Positions 10,148 to 21,318 of a stretch of 35,776 bases of DNA are shown here, in pieces (within the stretch, counting starts at the first letter, position 1; the number at the start of each line of letters is the position of its first letter). Origin of the DNA: Candidatus Altimarinota bacterium (GTDB lineage: Bacteria; Patescibacteriota; Gracilibacteria; Absconditabacterales; Absconditicoccaceae); assembly GCA_027013285.1 (NCBI GenBank), contig JALUXR010000057.1, positions 1 to 35,776 of the forward strand. The letters run 5' to 3'. Position numbers and translations under genes: made by a program. Under the pieces are notes generated by a model, which searched no databases, was not told the DNA's origin, and saw only the letters and a list, made by a program, of their open reading frames with translations.

Positions 10148-13100
10148 TTAAATTTCTTCATCTTCATCTTCATTTTCATCAGCAAAACCAAGTCTTGCAA
10201 TAATTTCTTCATTTACAAATTTAACATCTCTTCAATATTTTTTAGCAGAGTATTCTTTTAATATTTCTCATACTTTTTCATTTTCATAATCTTGTGTCCA
10301 AATTGTAGAAATATTAAATACTCTTGAAGTAGCATTATCAATATTAAGTTTTAAATAAGCTTTATAGTTAGCAATTCATACAATATCTTGTGCAGATAAA
10401 ACTGGAGCATATTCTTTTTCCATAAATTCTGCATCAGGAGCACCTATTTTAAATGATTGTAAAGTTCCAGTATTACCAAATACAGCATCTTTTACAGAGC
10501 TTTTACTTCATTCTTTTTTATCTCATTCTAATTGTGCAATATATTGATGTGCCATGATAAGTGCAAGTCTATATTTTCTGGCTTCTGATAAGATATCAGC
10601 AAATGTTCCAGAAACAAAATTTTGAAATTCATCTACATAAAGATAAAAATCTTTTCTTTCTTTTTCAGGAATATCAGCTCTAGACATAGCAGCATTATAA
10701 ATTTGAGATACGATAATCATTCAAAGTAATTGAGCATTCATTTCTCAAATTCTACCTTTTGATAGATTTATTAGTATAATTTTTCTACTATCCATAGCTT
10801 GTCTAAAATTGAAAGCTGATTTTGTTTGTCAGATAATATTTCTAATAAGTCAGTTTGTATTAAAAGATACAAATTTTGAAGTAAAGTATGGGATAATTTC
10901 TTGTTTTTCTCTATCTCCCATAGCATTATAAGTTTTTTCCCAGAAGTTTCTAACCGTTGGATTTTTAACTTTTGCTGTTTTATATTCTCTATATCATTCA
11001 TCTGTAAAAAGTCTTGGAACATCAAGTAGAGTAGCTCATTCTTCCATGTCTGCAAGTAAAGTTAATGAACCATATTTAAAATATTCCTGAATTCTTGGTC
11101 CAAATATTTCAGCACCAAACATCTTTATGAATATTTCAGTAGCATCATTTACAACTCTATCTGCTTGTTCTTCTTTATCAATTTCATAAAGATTAAGTCC
11201 CATAGGCCTTTGATCGTTACCAGCATCAAAATATATTATATCTTTTGCTCTTTCTTTTGGAACATAATTTATAATATCTTCTACTAAATCACCATGAGGA
11301 TCAATTACACATACACCATCACCATTCCAAATATCTTGTCTTGCTAAAGAACTAATATAAACAGATTTACCTCAACCTGATTTACCTATAATATAATGAT
11401 GTCTTGTTCTATCATTTCTTTTGATGTAAACAGGCTTGAATTGATTTTTATAAACTGAAATTCAAAGTAAAACTCAATCTTTATAACATTTAATACCTGT
11501 TTTTTCTACATATTCTACTTTTTCTTCTCAAGTTTCTTTATCTATTATTATTTTTTCTTCTTTTTTTGTTCAAATGTTTGGATGTCTTGATCAAGCAAAT
11601 ATTTTACTGATATTTCATCACTTATATCATTCAGCAATAATTCAAGTAATTATTCTTCAATTTTCTTCTTTTGGGACAGGTAAGGTTTTTGGTGGTTCAG
11701 CCATTTTGTATTCTGCCCGGACAATTGCCTGAGATCTATTAAATATTCAATCAGGAAAATGATATAGAGAAGACAATTCATTTATTGTAAAAATATTAGT
11801 TTTTGTAAAAAATCAAACTAATGAAAATAAAGATGAAAATCTCCACATAGGTTTAAAAAACCATCCAAATATATCTGCTTGCCACTCTGGTTGGTCAAGT
11901 TCGTTATTGTATTCATCTTTATAAATTGTATAAGCTGAAACAAGGCTTTGTATAGTCTCTTGGTTTCTATCTTTATATTTTGAATTCGCAATCAAAAACA
12001 TACTACCAGAAAATGCAGGTTTTCCAGCTTCTTCAGCCATAAGATTAATAGCTTCTTCCTCAGCTTTTGTCATTCTAATCATAGGATCTCAAGATGTAGC
12101 TCCAGGATGCATTCTTTTTATCATTTTATCTGAAGCTCCATTTACCATAAAATTTATAGGTTTAAATATTATAGAAAGATAATTTATTTTTTGATCATAT
12201 GTAATTTCTTTTTTAAAAAGTTTATCAGCTACTATTTTTGCTTTTTTATTAAATTTATCTTTGTATGGTCTTAAAGTCATCAAAATTGTAACTTCATCCT
12301 CTGGTGATACTTTAGAAATTGTATCTAAAATATTATTCATAGGATCGTCTTCCAATTGTTTAAATGTTCTAATAGGATAAATAGAATTTTTTTTAGTTTT
12401 TAAAGTAATAATATCATTTTTTAATTTTGATGGGAGAGGATTAAAATGTTCTATAGGTTCTATAATACTATCCGCATATTGAGCAGATATATTAGCTTGA
12501 ATAGTATTTAAGTATTCAGGGTAAGTTCATACCACAAAAGATAATTCTCATTTTTTATACCGATATACTAAATCAACTTTTGCTTTATCAAATAAAAAAG
12601 CCATAATACTATCCATTACAGATAGTGAACCAAGTTTGTGTATTCATCTAAAAACTTGTGCCATTCTTCAAATTTTCTCTTTCATATCTTTTGATATATC
12701 TTTTTCTCTCTCTCTATCAGATTTTGTATCAAGTCTTGGCATAACTACTTTTATATATTCTACTCTATGCTTATTTAAAACATCATATATGAAAGATATG
12801 ATATATCTTACAGTTTTGAAAAATACTATAGTTAAAATCATTATTCCAATTATCCGTCATGTAGTTTTTATATATCAGATATATGGATTAGTGGCTTCTT
12901 GTTTTGGATGATTTGTTGTTGTATGATATGTTTGTTTTTTATTATCTGAATACAGGTCTTCTGTGTATCATCATTTTGTATTTTGGTTTGATACTTCTTG
13001 ATTTGATATAGATTGTTCTATAGCTGCCGGATGTTTTTGTAAATTTTTAATTAATTGTTCATTTATATTTTTAACTATATTGTCATAGCTTTGATATTTT

Positions 13101-13258
13101 TTTTTCAATTCTATAAAACATTTTATTTTAGTTTTTTTATTATTAGAAAATACAGAATTTAATGTTTTTTTTAAATATTGATTTGATATAGAATTTATTC
13201 ATTGATTGTGTAAATGTGATACAATTTGATTTATACAATATGTTGTATTTACAGTCAT
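10148..13258 (-). CDS. VirD4/TraG/TraD-type (DUF87-like) ATPase with extended N-terminus
   Basis: 1037 codons with TGA=Gly: MTVNTTYCINQIVSHL...RTRHHYIIGKSGSGKSVYISSLARQDIWNGDGVCVIDPHGDLVEDIINYVPKERAKDIIYFDAGND...RKDFYLYVDEFQNFVSGTFADILSEARKYRLALIMAHQYIAQLE...DENEDEDEEI*. Walker A, DPHGDL, DEFQNF and AHQY motifs typical of conjugative coupling ATPases. Confidence 0.93.
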
Positions 13259-13395
13259 TTGTTTGTTTATTTTTATTTTTAAATATATTTACTTATAAGT
13301 TTAAGAAAAAAATATTTTTTGTCAAAATTAAGCACTTAATTTCTAAAACGAAGTGTAAAATAAATTAGAAAAAGAAAAAACATTCGTAAGAAGTT

Positions 13396-14604
13396 TTAAA
13401 TCAAGTTTTTTAATATAAAAGGTAATTTTTTTCATTTGTATTTTTGTAAAACTAACTTAAGTGCTTTTTTACTTTCATTGTAAGTTCCTACACATTCAAA
13501 TGGTTTTGTTTTTTTTCAGATAAGTCATTTATAAGTTTCTAGTAATTTTTTGTTTTCAAATAGATCTTCTTGAAAAATATTTACAACTTTTTCTTTTGGT
13601 AAATATGCAGATAAAATTAAATAGACGAAAGTACACTTTTCGCAATTACAGCACCATCTTTTTGCTTGGCTAGATCAAGTTATTTTAAAATTCCTGTTGC
13701 AAGATGAAAAATAAGGAAAAAATTCTTCTAATTTTATAAATTTTTGCACAATATCTATTTCAAACATATCAGATAATAAACTTTTGTATTCTACTCAATT
13801 TAAAAAGTCTAAATTATACTGTTTAAAATCTTCTTCAAATTCTAATGATTTACTGTATTGGTGATTTATTTTGTATCATTTCCAAATAGTATTTTCTTCT
13901 CAAGCAGATTTTTCATTTGATGTAAAAATATAATTGTATCAGTATAAATAAGCTGTAATTAAACTTATAAATGATATTATTCAAGTAATTGGTACATGTC
14001 AATTGTAATAAGTTTTATTTAATTCAAATAAATTTTCAGATAAATATCTTTTTACAAGTAATGGCTGTTTTCAAACTACATTTGCTGTATCTTGTTTGAT
14101 TTTATCTATTTTTCAAACAACAAATAAGTCGTAGTTATATTTATTTTTTATCATAGAATAGCCTACAATACTATCTTTTCATCATCACCAAAGTAATAGT
14201 GCTTTATTTTGATTTTGTATTTTTCAAATTTTATTAGAAAAGTTTTTTTCTTTATTTTGAAAACTTATTACTCAAGGATTTATATTGTTTGTATAAAAAA
14301 ATTCTCCAAGTCCATTTGTGTAAAACTTTTTCCAGAAATTTAATTGTTCTTTATTTAATTTTACAGATAAATTTATTTTTGCAAAAGGGTAGAGTTTATA
14401 ATAACTTATTCCAATTGCTATACTTAAATTTGTTAAAAGATTATTTAAAATTTCTTTATCAAAATCAATTATTTCTTTTCATATATTAAAATCTATTTTT
14501 TCTTCAAAGTTTATTTTATTATCAAAAGAAAAATTAAAAGTAGCTATTTTACTACTTTTGTTGAAATCAAAGTTTTTTATGTAAAAATTCTGAAAGTTTT
14601 GCAT
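13396..14604 (-). CDS. PP-loop protein resembling MurL (UDP-MurNAc-L-Ala-L-Glu epimerase)
   Basis: ...NKALLLWGGGKDSIVGYSMI...YIFTSNEKSAGEENTIWKGYKINHQYSKSLEFEEDF...SSCNRNFKITGSSQAKRWCCNCEKCTFVYLILSAYLPKEKVVNIF...; GGGKDS, SNE.SA, HQYSKS.EFE and CCNCEKC motifs as in MurL-type proteins. GGG is encoded TGA-TGA-TGA. Confidence 0.6.
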
Positions 14605-14616
14605 AGAACAGGATTA

Positions 14617-14745
14617 AATAATTATAAATTATTGTGCTTGTCCCTGAACTTAATCTGGGATCTAATTATTTAAGTAATAGTTTGTAGATTTCTTGTGAAA
14701 TCAAGAATAACAACTAAATACAATCAATCTTTAGTTATTAATTAA
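14617..14745. other. possible structured leader upstream of the MurL-like gene
   Basis: Complementary pairs: TTAAATAATTA/TAATTATTTAA enclosing GTCCC/GGGAT; GATTTC-TTGT-GAAATC; AACTAAA/TTTAGTT. Confidence 0.35.
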
Positions 14746-15816
14746 CTCTTTTATTTTGTTTTCGATTTCTTCTGGTTTGATACTTTCTTTTAGACTAGCT
14801 CAGGCCGCATTTTTATGACCTCATCATCATAATTTGTTTGCAAGAGAATTTACATCAAATTTTTTTGATCTGAAAGAGATAGAATTATCATTTTCTTTTA
14901 TTTTCCATAAAGATACGAAATCTGCTCAATCTATTTGATTTAAAATACTTACTAAAGCTCTTCATATTCAACTATCTGTAGGGTCAAGTCATAGCTTTAT
15001 GAAATCTTCTTCAGTGTAGTATGAAAAATAACTAATAATATTGTCTTTTTCTATTTTTTGTATCCTATTTAAAACTAAGCCTTGTAATTTAAGTTGTTCT
15101 ACAGATTTACTTTGAAATATTTTGTCTATAATTAATTGTTTATCTGCTCATTTTTTTATCAAATTAGATGCTATTTCTAAAGTTTTATCATCTGCTAATG
15201 GTATAGTAAAATTATTTGTATCTGTTAAAATTCATATTAAAAGATAAGTAGAAATGTCTTGATCAAATCAATTTTTTGTTTGATTTATTAAATTATTTAT
15301 ATTTCCTTCTAAAGTAGTTAATATTTTATAGATAATTTGTGCTGTAGCAGGTGAGTTTCATTCTACAATATTTACTTTTCAAAAGTTAGTATTTGAAATA
15401 TGATGATCGATATTGATAATATCTTTTGTCTCGATTAATTCTTTATTATTTGTATATAAATTTCATAACCTATCTAAATTTGCACTATCTAAAATAATAA
15501 ACAAATCTGTATTCTCATCTAATTTTAAATCTTCTCCAAATTGAATTTCTGGATTTAAAAAATCAAAAACAGAAGACGGTTTTCTATTTGTATAAGAAAT
15601 AATTTGTTTGTCTGGAAATTTGTTTTTTAACCACTTACTAACAGCTAAAACACTTCCAAGACTATCTCCATCAATTTTATCATGTCAGATAACAGAAATA
15701 TTTTTAGCATTTTTGATATAATCGAGTATTAGCATATAATTTGTTATATCTTCAAATCATTGTTTAATATTTTTTCATTTTTCTAATAATTTTCATGTAA
15801 TATTTTTAATGTCCAT
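14731..15816 (-). CDS. DHH/DHHA1 phosphoesterase (NrnA-like)
   Basis: ...KNISVIGHDKIDGDSLGSVLAVSKWLKNKF...FIILDSANLDRLG...NIDHHISNTNFGKVNIVEGNSPATAQIIYKIL...LLIGILTDTNNFT...SLANKLGGGGHKNAAGASLKESI; DGD, DHH and GGGGHKNAAG motifs. Confidence 0.9.
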
Positions 15817-15888
15817 TTGATGATTTTTATTAAGTTAAATTATTTTTAATGTCCATTTGATGATTTTTATTAAGTTAAATTATTTTTA
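15801..15888. repeat. Perfect 40-bp tandem duplication over the NrnA start codon
   Basis: tatttttaatgtccatttgatgatttttattaagttaaat at 15801-15840 repeated exactly at 15841-15880, with 8 nt of a third unit. Confidence 0.97.
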
Positions 15889-15960
15889 GTATAAAAAAAA
15901 AGCTTAAATAAGCAAATAAAAAAAAAGCAGGAAAATTAAATCCTACTTTCTATAAATTAA

Positions 15961-16656
15961 TTATATTTTTTTATCAATAATTTGTTTTAATTGTTCATAT
16001 GGAAGGGCACCTACAGACATTTCAGGATTCTCTCCATCTTTTATGAAAGCTACAGCTGGTATAGAACTTACTTGAAATTGCATAGCAAGTTGTTGATTTT
16101 CTTGTTCATCAACATTTACTTTTACAACTTGAACTTTACCTTCATAGTCTTCAGCTATCTTTTCTAATGTAGGAGCTAACATTCTACAAGGACCACACCA
16201 AGGAGCCCAGAAATCAGCTATTACTAATTTGTCTTTATTGTTTGCTAAAGCATTAGTAAACTCTTCTATTCATTTTGCATTTAATATTCATCAGTGAATT
16301 TCTTCTGTTTTATTGGTTTCTTCTTGAATATCTCATCATAATAATTGATCAAATTCTATTTTGTATTCAGCTTCTTGTTTTACTCAAACTAATGTTTTAA
16401 CTACTTGTTTATCTTTGAATAATAAGATACTAGGTATTCATTGAATTCCATATTTGATAGCAGTAGCTGGATTTTCATCAACATTTACTTTTACAAATTT
16501 AATTTTTCATTCATAATCTTCAGCTATTTTTTCAAAAATAGGAGCTAACATTTTACAAGGACCACACCAAGGAGCCCAGAAATCAACTATTACAGGAATA
16601 TCTGATTGTTCTACTATTTCATTAAATTTTTGATCTGTTACGTCTATATGACTCAT
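15961..16656 (-). CDS. tandem two-domain thioredoxin
   Basis: [61 protein letters not shown]...[42 protein letters not shown]...; two complete WAPWCGPC domains. Confidence 0.95.
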
Positions 16657-16795
16657 ATTTGTTATTATTTAATATTTAAAATGTTTTTTTAGTATATTTT
16701 TTTGGTTTATTATTTCAAATGGATTTTGATTTTATGATTGAAAACATACTTTAAAAAAAGTATACATAACAAAACTTTAGGTATATAAAATAAAT

Positions 16796-17659
16796 ATGGA
16801 AAATATAATTAAAAGATCTTATGATTTAGTTATAAATGATAGTAATTTTGTAAAATTAACTACATTTTCTCTATTGCCTTATTCATTACTTTTTGTTTGA
16901 TATATATTTTATCAGACATATTTTTTTATACATACTATGAAGGTATGATTTCATCTATATGAATTAAAAGTTTATATGGATAGTATTTTTAAATTTTGAC
17001 AACATTTTTGGTATATTTTATTAGTTATAGCAGTGTTGATTATAATCTTTTATGTATTTTTTCCACCTATAGCTGAATGAGCTTTAATTACTTATTTAGA
17101 TAAAAAGAAATGAATTTGATCTAGTATTTGATTATGATTTACAAAGTTTTTTCCTATGTTTGAGTTACATGGATTTATTTCATTATTTTCATTTTTGTGG
17201 TTTTTTATTATAATTTCTAGGCTTTATATGGCTGATATGCTTGGAAATATTTTTGTATGAACATTTGTGGTTATTTGGTTTATTATTACAATGTTTTTGA
17301 ATTTTAGTATTTTTTATGCTAAGTATTTAATAATTTTAGATGGATATACTACTTTTGATGCTATTAAACACAGTATAAAACTTTCATTTTTAAATTTATG
17401 AAAAACTTGGAAATATTTTAAATTATATCTTATTTTATATTTAAGATTTTTAATAAATGTTATTATTTTAATTTGATTACCAATTATTATTTTAATCACA
17501 TTTTTGAAACTTAATATATGAAATATAGAAATTGTAAAATATAGTATTTATGGTATTATGTGATTACTGTTTTTTCTTACAGCTTATATGAATTGAATTA
17601 TAGAGGCATTTTTTATAAGTATGTGGTATAATATTTTTAAAGAAATAGATAAGGAATAA
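16796..17659 (+). CDS. multi-pass membrane protein
   Basis: TGA=Gly: MENIIKRSYDLVINDSNFVKLTTFSLLPYSLLFVGYIFYQTYFF...FFPPIAEGALITYLDKKKGIGSSIGLGFTKFFPMFELHGF...; several hydrophobic segments. Confidence 0.75.
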
Positions 17660-17685
17660 TTTATAAAATTAAATTTTGATAAAAT

Positions 17686-18618
17686 ATGATTTGGGCTTTG
17701 GCACCTATGGATGGAATTACTGATACATCTTACAGACAGATTGTAAAAGAGGTTTTTGATAAATACAATACTGATAAAAATAGAGAACTTTTGTTATTTA
17801 CAGAATTTGTTTCTTCAGACGGATATGTTCATAATTTTGATTGAATAAAAAATCATTTAATTTATGAAGAAAAAGAAAAACCTTTGATTTGTCAGATATT
17901 TGGTTCAAATTTACAAAAATTAGTTTTCACAGCTCAAGAAATAGATAAAAATTATGATTTTGATGCTATAGAGTTAAATATCGGATGCCCAGCACCAAAA
18001 ATTATGAGATTATGAGCTGGTTCTGCACTTATGATAGATAAGGGAAATACTTTAGAAATAATAAAAACTTTATCGAAGGCAGTAAACAGACCTTTTACAA
18101 TAAAAACTAGAGTAGGAGTGAATGATCAGGATAAAGAAAAACAAAAAGAATTTATTATCAAGGCTTCTGAATTTTGTTCTATTGTTTCTATTCATGCAAG
18201 AACTTTGAAGCAAGAACATTCTGGAGATACTGATGTAGATTTTGTTTTAGATGTAAAAAATAAGGTAAATAAAAATTGTAAAATTATTTTTAATGGTTGA
18301 ATTACTCAGGAGAAATTACAAGACAAAGATTTTATGGAAAAAATGAGTAAATTAGATGGAATTATGATAGGGCAGGCTGGTATTTGAAATCCTTGGATTT
18401 TTGTAGATTACAATCCAAATTGGGATGAAAAAAAAGAAACTATTTTGAAACATTTACAGTTAAATATAAAATATAAGTGAGAAAGAACTTGAGTAATTGA
18501 GTTTAGAAAATTTATAGGGACTTACACAAAATGACTTGATAATGCTTCAAAATATAGAGTAGAGTTTATGAAGGTTGATAATTTTAAAGATTTTAAGAAA
18601 ATTATAGATGAAATTTAA
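17686..18618 (+). CDS. dus: tRNA-dihydrouridine synthase
   Basis: MIWALAPMDGITDTSYRQIVKEVFD...LICQIFGSN...IELNIGCPAPKIMRLGAGSALMIDKGNTLEIIKTLSKAVNRPFTIKTRVG...SIHARTLKQEHSGD...IIFNGGI...GIMIGQAGIGNPWIF; Dus motifs. Confidence 0.95.
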
Positions 18619-19348
18619 AACTTATTGAGATAAAAAAAATACACCATTTTTGATTTTACATGGATGGGGAGGAAGTAGTGAAAGTTGGAAAAAAGTTTGA
18701 GAAATGTTGTGAAAATATTTTTTTGTTATTGTTCCAGATATTCCTTGTGCTAGTAAGTTAGAAAATTGTGATAAAGTTTATACTCTTGATGATTATGCAG
18801 ATTTGATAAAAAGTTTTATTGATGAGTTATGATTAGAAAATTTTGTATTGTTATGACATAGTAATGGATGAGCTATTGCTAGTAAATTAGTAATCAATTA
18901 TCCAAATTTAAAGATAAAAAAACTAATTTTAAATAATAGTGCTTGAATTAGAAAAGACAGAAAAAGAAGTCTGAAAAGAAGAGCTTTTTGAGTTATTTCA
19001 AAGATTGTAAAACCTATCTTTATTTTACCTTGAATGTGAAAAGTAAGAAATTTGTTTTATAGAGCCATAGGTGGGCATGACTATCTTGAAGCTGAAAAAA
19101 ATCCAAATAAGAAACAAACTTACTTGAATATGATAAACTCTGATTTACAAGAAAATTATAAAGATATAAACATACCTACACTTCTAATCTGGTGAGAAAA
19201 TGACACTTACACACCATTAGCTGATGGACAAAAAATCCATAATTTAATAAAAAACTCAAAATTAGTTATAATCAAAGATGTAAGACATGGGATACATTTG
19301 CAAAAGCCTGATGAGTTGGTGAAAGTAATTTTAGAAAATAATTTATAG
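18608..19348 (+). CDS. alpha/beta hydrolase
   Basis: MKFKTYGDKKNTPFLILHGWGGSSESWKKVGEMLGKYFFVIVPDIP...NFVLLGHSNGGAIASKLVINYP...IPTLLIWGENDTYTPLADGQKIHNLI...RHGIHLQKPDELVKVI; GHSNGG nucleophile elbow. Overlaps dus by 11 nt. Confidence 0.9.
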
Positions 19349-19375
19349 TATTTTTATTTAGGTATTTAACATATT

Positions 19376-19675
19376 ATGGCAAGACCTCAAAAACCTAGAA
19401 ATGTAGAAAAAGAAGTAAAATTTACTTGTTTTAAACCAGCTTGAGTTCCAAGAAATAATCTAGAAAAAGTTGAATTACAAGCCTGAGAATTAGAAGCTTT
19501 AAGACTTTCAAATTTAGATGAATTAAGTCAGTTAGAAGCCTCAAAAAAAATGTGAGTTTCCGCAAGTACTTTTAATAGACTTTTAAAATCTGCTATAAAA
19601 AAAATAACTTATGCTTTGGTAAATGGAAAATGAATTAGGATTTATAAAACTGATGGAACTGGTAATTGTAAATAA
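19376..19675 (+). CDS. DUF134 (UPF0251) HTH protein
   Basis: MARPQKPRNVEKEVKFTCFKPAGVPRNNLEKVELQAGELEALRLSNLDELSQLEASKKMGVSASTFNRLLKSAIKKITYALVNGKGIRI...; FKPAGVP and LEALRL..L..LsQ.eAa..MgvS..Tf.R.L pattern. Confidence 0.9.
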
Positions 19676-19697
19676 GCTATTTAATAGTTTATTTTTT
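19674..19697 (+). terminator. possible Rho-independent terminator after DUF134 gene
   Basis: AAGCTATTTAATAGTTTATTTTTTTT. Confidence 0.5.
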
Positions 19698-19750
19698 TTA
19701 TTTAAAAAAGTTTTGATTTTTTGTAAAAAAAGATTATATTGTTTATACAG

Positions 19751-19770
19751 TTATGAAATATATTTCATAA
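19751..19770. promoter_or_regulatory. 20-bp perfect palindrome, putative operator
   Basis: TTATGAAATATATTTCATAA, upstream of the DUF5320 gene; near-copy at 21319-21338. Confidence 0.7.
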
Positions 19771-19806
19771 TATGTTATGTATTTTACATATTAATCAATT
19801 TAAAAA

Positions 19807-20001
19807 ATGCCTAGATTAGATTGAACAGGTCCAAATTGAGAATGATCAAAAACTTGATTATGAAGATGAAATTGTAATACAACAAATACATGAAATTCAA
19901 ACCAAAAAACTTCATTCTTTTGATGATTTGGTAGATGGTTTAGATGAAGAATGTGAAGAGGTAGGTGAAATTGAATGTGAAGATGAAGAGGCTGAAGATA
20001 A
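19807..20001 (+). CDS. DUF5320-type Gly/Arg-rich small protein
   Basis: With TGA=Gly: MPRLDGTGPNGEGSKTGLGRGNCNTTNTGNSNQKTSFFGGFGRWFRGRMGRGRGNGMGRGRGGR*; MPRxDGTGPNGxGxxTGxGxGxC is the DUF5320 signature. Most Gly codons are TGA. Confidence 0.88.
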
Positions 20002-20045
20002 AAACAAACCTAGTAAAGAATTTATTTTATATGTCATAAAATTAC

Positions 20046-20459
20046 ATGCAAAATATCAGAAAGATATTTTTTCAAACATTGGTTTGATTCAAAGAATTAA
20101 TTCCTATGCTTTTAGGTATTATTATAATTGTTGCTATGCTAAAACAAGCTTGAATATTTACTTTAATGGTTAAATATTTGAGTGATAATTTTTTAAGTGT
20201 CCTTTTAGCTAATGTTTTATGAAGTATTAGTGCTTGAAATACAATAAATGCTTATGTTATAGCTCATTCATTTTGAAAGATAAATGATTATATCTTAGTT
20301 ATAAGTACATTTTTAATTGCATGGACAACAGTTTGAATTATTCAAATTCCTGCTGAAATGTATTTCTTTTGAAAGAAATTTGCAATCATTAGAAATATTC
20401 TTTCTTTTGTTTTTGCTATTTTATGAGCATATTTAATTTATTTTCTTTATCATTTTTAA
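20046..20459 (+). CDS. permease, first half (UPF0718/DUF318-like)
   Basis: MQNIRKIFFQTLVGFKELIPMLLGIIIIVAMLKQAGIFTLMVKYLSDNFLSVLLANVLGSISAGNTINAYVIAHSFGKINDYILVISTFLIAWTTVGIIQIPAEMYFFGKKFAIIRNILSF... Confidence 0.75.
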
Positions 20460-21001
20460 TGAAATTATTATATTTAAAATTAAAAGATAGATTTGGTTGA
20501 AATTGTTTATTTTTATTTGCTGTTTTAATAATTTATTTTTTAATAGGACTTTTTAATTTCCAATATTTTTTAAATGTATGATATTTAGTAATAAATATTT
20601 TTATAAAACAAATATTATTTGTTCTAATTTTAGTTTTTATATTTATGTTTATTTTAAATATTTTATTACAAAAAAATCATATTAAAGATAAATTAAAAAA
20701 ATCTAAAAATTCTACTAAATATTTTATTTCTATTATTGGTTGAATTTTTTCAACTGGTCCTGTTTATATGTGGTATCCTCTTCTAAAAAAGTTAAAAAAT
20801 AATGGTTTAAGTTATGGACACATAGCTACATTTATCTATGCAAGAGCTGTTAAAATTCCACTTCTTGTAGTTATGGTGTTTTATTTTGGGTTTAAATATA
20901 CTGTTATATTTAATTTAGTTTTAATATTTTTAGCATTATTAATTTGAATGTTAATTGATTTAATTTTTAATAAAAATAATTATGAAGAAAATAATAGCTA
21001 G
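20459..21001 (+). CDS. permease, second half (UPF0718/DUF318-like)
   Basis: MKLLYLKLKDRFGGNCLFLFAVLIIYFLIGLFNFQYF...FISIIGGIFSTGPVYMWYPLLKKLKNNGLSYGHIATFIYARAVKIPLLVVMVFYFGFKYT...; start codon overlaps the preceding stop. Confidence 0.75.
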
Positions 21002-21245
21002 TTTAGTTGAATGAAAAAATTATGAAATTGCACAAAATGCTGCTAGAGCCCCTTATTTTGTGATATTTGAAGATGGAAAATATTTAAAATCTATCAAAAA
21101 CCCTTTTGTTTCTTGAGGTTGAGCTTGATTTGCTGTTGCTGAACTTTTAAAAGAAGAATGATGTGATGAATTTATAGCTTGAAAAATAGGTTGAAATTTA
21201 AAAAACAAATTAGAAGAATATAAAATAAATTTTAAAGAAGAGTAA
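20982..21245 (+). CDS. NifX/dinitrogenase iron-molybdenum cofactor family protein
   Basis: MKKIIASLVEGKNYEIAQNAARAPYFVIFEDGKYLKSIKNPFVSGGGAGFAVAELLKEEGCDEFIAGKIGGNLKNKLEEYKINFKEE*. Confidence 0.8.
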
Positions 21246-21266
21246 GCTATTTTTAGCTTATTTTTA
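21244..21266 (+). terminator. Rho-independent terminator
   Basis: AAGCTATTTTTAGCTTATTTTTA after the NifX-like gene. Confidence 0.6.
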
Positions 21267-21318
21267 ATTCAAAAAAATTCTTGCAATCTATAAAAAATCA
21301 ATATAATATTTCTTATAG

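Noticed and set aside
12636-12911. Supplied plus-strand ORF inside the VirD4-like gene (likewise 9741-9959, 14289-14489)
   Set aside because: Antisense to long coherent table-25 genes; no recognisable protein motif.
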